Source: Turritopsis dohrnii
Lineage: Eukaryota; Cnidaria; Hydrozoa; Anthoathecata; Oceaniidae
Length of the DNA stretch: 64,000 nt
Direction: 5' to 3'
NCBI GenBank assembly: GCA_027922465.2
Contig: BQMF02000212.1
Location: 186,001-250,000 of the forward strand
In this document: positions 35,351 to 64,000 of the stretch, one piece after another
Layout: each line of letters begins with the position of its first letter
Numbering within the stretch: the first letter of the stretch is position 1
The notes under the pieces: generated by a model
Told to the model about the DNA's origin: nothing
What the model saw: the letters and a program-made list of their open reading frames with translations, nothing else
The model's database searches: none
Position numbers and translations under genes: made by a program

Positions 35351-36976
35351 TTTGGCAAATTCGCAAAAAAAAATCCCACAAATCCGTTTTTTGGGGTTAA
35401 ATTTGCATAATTTTTCTGCCTTTTTAAATAAAGATAAATATTAATTGATATTTTCATTATCAGTATGGAAAGAAGTATCCACAAGGGAAATTTCCATCCC
35501 TTGTGACAAATTGCTTCCCCATCTGGGAGTCTCTTTCATCAAGACAGGTTGCTTTATTCTGCCGTGTTGAATTTTATTTGAGGGATCGTTTACATACTGT
35601 GAAAACTTTCGTGTGACAAGCTGGAATTGTTTGTATACTTATGGATGCCTCTGCCCAAAATCTTGCAATTTAGTGAACTTGCTACCAGAGATATTGTAAG
35701 TGTTGGTCTTTTGTTGGTAAATTGGATTCAGGCTCATTTAAAAAAAAGTCATTCAGGCAGCGATGATGCCTGAAGACCAACGATGACCAGCAATTTTCCC
35801 AATTTGGAATCCAATAAGATTCTGGTCAATGAGCTGATGCATCCATGCTCATTTGCAGAAATGTCTTTTCATTTGATTAACAGTATGGGACGTGCAGTGT
35901 TTTTAATTTATGACAGTTGGATTTGATTTGTGTTCAGAATTAGGAAAATTGACAAATATCAAAAGCAAATATTTAGTCGTAGTCATTTCCTACAATTGTG
36001 TGCCATTATGAAAAATATTTGAAAGTCAATCAAAGTTCAATACAAATTATTTCAGATTTCTTTTGTAACTGGAGAAAAAGAAAAATTTATATGAATTTCC
36101 ATGAACTGAATTTTACCTTCTTCGGTAAATGAATTTAAAGTTTTATTGGCCAATATCGACTCACCGGTCACTACGAAATTGAGAGAATCAGTAACTATTT
36201 TCCCTTCAGGTATAAAATGAGAGTTAGAATGATGATGCTGTAATTCAAGTTTCTATAAGGTCTGAATTTTGCTAAATGGAATTAATTAGAACTTTACTTT
36301 CATTTTTAGTAATCAGCAACTGCTTGGCATTCGATCTTCATGTAACCTTATCTGCGGAAACGAAACGAAAGTTCACATACGTGTTCACCTGCGTGATTAA
36401 CCAAACAGGAAGCTTGTTAGGACGTAAAGCTGGAAAGTCCAACTTGTAAAACTGGAATTTGAAGCTTAAATAAAACCGATTAAAGTATCAAAGTAGTTGC
36501 TGTAGTGTTGTAATGCCCATACGATTTCTGTTGATGCGTATTGTATTACTGTACGCAGTTTACATGCTGCCACGAAAATCTCCCGACCAATAAGGAAAAG
36601 GTAACAAGAACCATACGGGCGAAACGGTAGCAGCGTTATTACACTAACTCCCGGTATGAATAAACTACATTCGAAATAGAGCTTTAATTTTATTTTAGCC
36701 TGAGTTACACTAGCCCCATTTCATGTTTTAAAATTATTTGTACTATACGTGTAAACGATGCTGATAAACAGCCGTTGTAATTGAAACAAAAGAAATATAC
36801 TTCGTGAGCTGTAACCATGGATACATTTAATGTTTTATTCCCTTAATCACCCTAGTTACAACTCAAAAATTGCTGTTTTGACCTTTCTGGAGCAAACATT
36901 TTTTAGTTTTGCTTCACAGTCCTTCGTTTTTCAACTTAGCCGAAAGCGCTGACCTTAAGGCCTCAGGGCCTCTTGT

Positions 36977-37702
36977 TGTTATTTTATTTCATCTTTCGAG
37001 TTGGAAAATCTGAAAATTTTCTCTGTGATTGTTTCTGGAAATCGCATATCCTGTTCCTGTCTGTACAATATTTTTGAGGCGCGGAAATCCAACTGAAATC
37101 TGCAAGTTGTCCCGGCGAAAGTTTCTCCCGAATTTTAGATGCGCGGATGTCGGTCTGCAATCAAAATCGGGACATCATAAGGAGTTGCAGTGACAACCAC
37201 CCATTATTCCAAGACAACATATGCTATATGAAGGATCTATGCTTTGATTAGTTATTAGAAAACATACTTGAATCCTGGGGAAACAATACTCATGGCACAA
37301 GTCAACAATTCACCGAGGCTTTCTTTAAGCAGTTTATTTCGACAAAAGATAATAAAGTAAAGTACAGTACTAGAATATTCTGTTTACAATATTGAAGTAG
37401 TGTTTTCGAGAACCTGAATTCAATAGAACGTCAATAGATTTCAATAAAAATACACAGACTTCAAAAAGTCAAGAAAAACGCTGCTGACGGAAAATCATCA
37501 ACGTCGCGGGAAGGACGTCGATGAAAAAGAATCGAGCTGAATACGTCAAAAAATGTTTATTGCTATACCTACAATAAATTTTAAGCATTCGAAATTTTCA
37601 TAATGAATTCAAATAAAAGTCAAATTCAATTGGATTAATTTCTACAACATCTGACCAATGAAATTCCACCATTACCCGTAACAATGCGTATAATAAAAAA
37701 GA
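36977..37702. other. Region downstream of the BRG1-like gene
   Basis: TTTATT at about 37557-37562 is AATAAA on the minus strand, some 145 bases after the stop codon of the minus-strand gene, and is a plausible polyadenylation signal. Nothing else recognised. Confidence 0.45.
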
Positions 37703-62685
<24,983 letters not shown>

Positions 62686-62689
62686 GATG

Positions 62690-64000
62690 GTGTCTGGCCA
62701 ATGAGGCTTCAATTTCTTTATTCAATCTCTCAATTCTTTAGTATATTATCACTTAAAATAAGAATGATTCAAAGTTGTACTTCAGTTCCCACCGAAAATT
62801 CTTATGGAAAAGCTTAAAAGTCAATCCACAACCCCAGGCCTGGTCGTAAGAAAATTAGCGGACGTGTGGTCATCGCACCCCTTAATTGACGATATCAATT
62901 ATGGCGTGCGCTTGTGTAAATTTTGGACAGATGTGCGACCAATTTTTTCCAGTTAAGATCAATGATCTTCATTCTGTATGATAATCAAGTTAAATTTGAA
63001 ATGTATCATAATGTAAAAATAACGAAAGTAAAAATAGCGATAAAGATTATTTGACTGTAAATAAAATTTATTCAAAAATTAATAAAGAAGAAAAATTAAA
63101 CCTGAAAATAATAAAAAAAATTGTATTACTCTCCACCGTTTTGATTTGAAGTTTAAATGGTTTTTGAATTAAATTAAAGGCGTTGTTTCTGTTCCATTAA
63201 CTCGTCACCACCTGGCTGACTATTTTTTTATTAAATGATTATGTTTTCGAAACTGCAACCTTGCGCATACTTTTGTAACTCAAAAGAACGTTAAAAAGAA
63301 AGAGAAAACTACATAATACAATTAAATAATACATAATAAAATCGCGCGCATGAAGCTCTTTCATTCCTCAACAGATTTTGCTGAGTAGACTTGTTATCTA
63401 CTACCAAACAAAGAAAATTTGTGACCACTGATTTTTAATTCGAAACCACTACCGTATTGCAAAGCAATCTGAGACCTACTGCAATGGTAGCAAAGTTTCG
63501 TTCCATTATTGTAAAATTTAATTGTAGCACACAAACAATTTCTGAAGCAAATCTTTCAACATGTTGGGACAGATTTTTGTTGACTTTTAAATAAACATTT
63601 GTTATTACACTTGTCATTACAAGGCAGGCGTGTGATTGCCACACACGCTAAATAAACAGACCTATCTGGTAAATGAAATGTACATAATCAATCAAACCAA
63701 GTCACAATAAATACTAAAATATTAGATAAAGCTGATAAAATAATGTGTTCAAACACAATACAGTCAGCGTGAAGCGTAAATAAGCGTGTAGAAAATAAGT
63801 GATTTGAAAATAACAATAAACGTCATCCTCAAGGGATTGCAACAGCAATCCTGTCGAACAACTAAAAATAGTATTATAGCAGACGGTTTCTACTTGTATT
63901 AACTTCTGAAATAACTATATATTGAATCTTTTATATGTAACTGAATGAGAACCAGGTAAACAGAGAACCAAGCATCATTTAGCGAAATGTTTTGCTTACA
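62690..64000. other. Upstream flank of the BRG1-like gene
   Basis: No exon or canonical TATA box is evident. A segment at about 63855-64000 matches, in inverse orientation, repeats at about 54470-54700 (AGAAACCGTCTGCTATAAT, GAACCAGGTAA), so this flank contains dispersed repeat. A 5' untranslated exon may lie here or beyond the window. Confidence 0.4.

Larger units (their letters stand above)
31982..36976. mobile_element. 1.7-kb repeat family, copy 2, with 3.4 kb of inserts
   Basis: The left part (31982-about 32590) and the right part (about 36040-36976) match copy 1 at 20901-22635 in order. Examples are TTGTTGGTCAGCGCCG, GTGCATTCTGGGAGCGAA, AGTCAGGCAAGTTGCATAGA, CAGCAACTGCTTGGCA and GCGCTGACCTTAAGGCCT. 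The middle is unrelated and contains a tRNA-like segment, a (TA)n run, a Penelope fragment and a SINE, so it received later insertions. Confidence 0.6.

Overview
The window is AT-rich animal nuclear DNA: spliced genes with GT-AG introns, long repeat-filled introns and intergenic DNA, and many small DNA transposons. The mix (Penelope-type retroelement, tRNA-derived SINE, a nuclease/CXC gene of a kind I associate with cnidarians and other invertebrates, an ISG12-like gene, an intron-rich SWI/SNF gene) suggests an invertebrate metazoan, perhaps a cnidarian. I cannot name the species.

Layout. 1-7.5 kb: mostly unrecognised repeats, with a decayed NB-ARC/TPR gene on the minus strand near 1.9-2.6 kb. 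7.57-10.91 kb: a complete-looking mobile element with about 300 bp of near-identical terminal inverted repeats, encoding a FEN/PIN-like nuclease with a C-terminal CXC domain. It abuts a broken pogo-type transposase (10.9-11.7 kb) that is itself split by a Harbinger-like MITE. 14.84-15.87 kb: a compact three-exon ISG12/IFI27-like gene (+). 16-23.9 kb: repeats, including a 756-bp TIR element, a truncated non-LTR element and one copy of a 1.7-kb repeat family. 23.95-30.54 kb: a six-exon secreted metallocarboxypeptidase (+) whose last exon encodes a CYLD-like CAP-Gly domain. 32-37 kb: a second copy of the 1.7-kb family carrying about 3.4 kb of inserts (Penelope fragment, SINE). 37.70-62.69 kb: an apparently complete SMARCA4/SMARCA2 (BRG1/brahma) gene on the minus strand, 37 coding exons and about 1,537 residues.

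The large BRG1 introns are built from transposons. One holds a 2.9-kb two-gene element with a pogo/DDE transposase and a divergently transcribed HIRAN-domain gene. Another holds a three-level nest (foldback MITE, then a TGTGACGG-ended element, then a hAT-like element). Two other introns carry large minisatellites.

The host genes (chromatin remodeler, carboxypeptidase, ISG12) have no obvious functional link. The two clearest candidates for undescribed biology are the nuclease/CXC TIR element and the HIRAN-carrying pogo-type element; the carboxypeptidase/CAP-Gly fusion is third. Exon boundaries were read by eye from splice signals, reading phase and family conservation; reading phase closes exactly across all exons of the three host genes.
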